Source of the DNA: Mesolinea sp964536465
Lineage (GTDB): Bacteria > Chloroflexota > Anaerolineae > Anaerolineales > Anaerolineaceae
Direction: 5' to 3'
Assembly: GCA_964536465.1 (NCBI GenBank)
Contig: CAZHXQ010000093.1
Coordinates: 1-6,641 of the forward strand
DNA: 6,641 nt
Under the pieces are notes generated by a model that saw only the letters and a program-made list of their open reading frames with translations, did not search any database and was not told the DNA's origin. This document shows, piece by piece, positions 6,423 through 6,641 of the stretch (position 1 is its first letter; every line of letters begins with the position of its first letter). Made by a program: the position numbers and the translations under genes.

Positions 6423-6492
6423 ATGATTAAATCATCCACGTTTTTCCGCAGAATCCGACTTAAGGCAGGGCAGGGGCTCGGGGTGTAAAAAA

Positions 6493-6541
6493 TTGTCAAG
6501 TTATTATTACTTATGAGAATATCACTTCTCGATAGTAATAA
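6493..6541 (+). promoter_or_regulatory. Long interrupted palindrome, possibly an operator over a promoter
   Basis: TTATTACT (6504-6511) pairs with AGTAATAA (6534-6541), and GAGAA (6515-6519) pairs with TTCTC (6526-6530), giving a 38-base interrupted inverted repeat centred near 6522. TTGTCA (6493-6498, one mismatch from a -35 box) lies to its left, and GAGAAT (6515-6520) could serve as a poor -10 box at 16-base spacing. A regulated promoter reading rightward out of the window is possible. A mobile-element or repeat boundary, or a transcribed hairpin, is equally possible. Confidence 0.4.
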
Positions 6542-6569
6542 GAGGGGCAACAGCCTCAAGCCAACGCAT

Positions 6570-6641
6570 CCGTACGGAGGGGGCTTGTCTCCCTCCGCCA
6601 ACTTGATTAGCAATGCGGCTGGACCAAGGCCCAGCCGTACG
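6570..6641. repeat. Pair of GC-rich hairpins flanked by CCGTACG words, likely dispersed palindromic repeat
   Basis: The first hairpin is CGGAGGG (6575-6581) / CCCTCCG (6591-6597) with a 9-base loop. The second is CGGCTGG (6616-6622) / CCAGCCG (6631-6637) with an 8-base loop. The word CCGTACG occurs at both ends (6570-6576 and 6635-6641), overlapping the outer stem arms. Strings of short GC-rich hairpins joined by GTACG are, from memory, a common intergenic repeat style in Chloroflexota genomes. The element may continue past the right edge. Confidence 0.5.

Larger units (their letters stand above)
6195..6641. other. Gene-free, hairpin-rich region
   Basis: No convincing coding frame is seen in these 447 bases. 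A 76-codon minus-strand frame spans 6383-6613, but it runs through the terminator and the palindromes, lacks a good ribosome binding site and has no family resemblance. The region instead contains many inverted repeats. GCCGCC (6207-6212) pairs with GGCGGC (6227-6232), CTGCAAT (6313-6319) pairs with ATTGCAG (6331-6337), and a terminator lies at 6387-6415. ATGATT-A-AATCAT is at 6423-6435, a long AT-rich palindrome at 6504-6541, and two GC-rich hairpins near the right edge. It may include the lipoprotein's long 3' end, an untranslated RNA and a dispersed repeat. Confidence 0.6.

Noticed and set aside
6383..6613. 76-codon minus-strand open frame near the right edge
   Set aside because: It crosses the palindromes and the bidirectional terminator, lacks a good ribosome binding site, and its low-complexity product resembles nothing known to me.
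1..6641. CRISPR array, integrase or transposase gene
   Set aside because: No regularly spaced direct repeats and no recombinase-like coding frame were seen in the window.

Overview
The window looks like chromosomal DNA from an anaerobic, carbohydrate-using bacterium, most likely a member of the Chloroflexota (Anaerolineae-like). This assignment is inference. It rests on the lipoprotein signal style of the two exported proteins, the pairing of a LacI-type regulator with an alpha-glucoside-type sugar-binding lipoprotein, an anaerobe-style hybrid cluster protein, and moderate GC content. No rRNA, tRNA or CRISPR array was recognised.

Left part (1-2060, minus strand): a compact sugar-uptake locus. 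A LacI-family repressor gene (897-1985) is followed 21 bases later by a sugar-binding lipoprotein gene (875 down to the left edge, truncated by the window). Upstream of the repressor is a near-consensus sigma-70-type promoter, TTGACT-17 nt-TATACT. A 16-bp near-perfect palindrome with a central CpG lies just after the expected transcription start. This is the textbook layout of an autoregulated, sugar-inducible operon, whose permease and enzyme genes probably lie beyond the left edge.

Junction (2061-2612): non-coding DNA and an 82-codon open remnant on the minus strand (2275-2523). The remnant resembles the very C-terminal end of a concanavalin-like domain, as found at the end of GH43 glycosidases. 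It has lost everything upstream of a stop codon and is read as a decayed glycosidase gene. Immediately next to it is a perfect 7-5-7 inverted repeat (2524-2542), which sits at operator distance in front of the next gene.

Centre (2613-4343, plus strand): a complete hybrid cluster protein gene (hcp), with all eight expected ligands of the hybrid Fe-S-O cluster and four N-terminal cysteines. It ends in a strong intrinsic terminator, so it is apparently transcribed alone. Its family role is anaerobic nitric oxide or hydroxylamine detoxification.

Right part (4461-6194, plus strand): a large lipoprotein of unrecognised family. It consists of a lipobox, a mostly helical body, a 53-residue glycine-rich hydrophobic stretch, a second helical region, an acidic proline/threonine-rich linker and a C-terminal beta-rich domain. 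It is the least explained protein here. The last 447 bases (6195-6641) hold no convincing gene but are dense in inverted repeats: a bidirectional terminator, a long AT-rich interrupted palindrome, and a pair of GC-rich hairpins framed by CGTACG-type words that look like the edge of a dispersed palindromic repeat.
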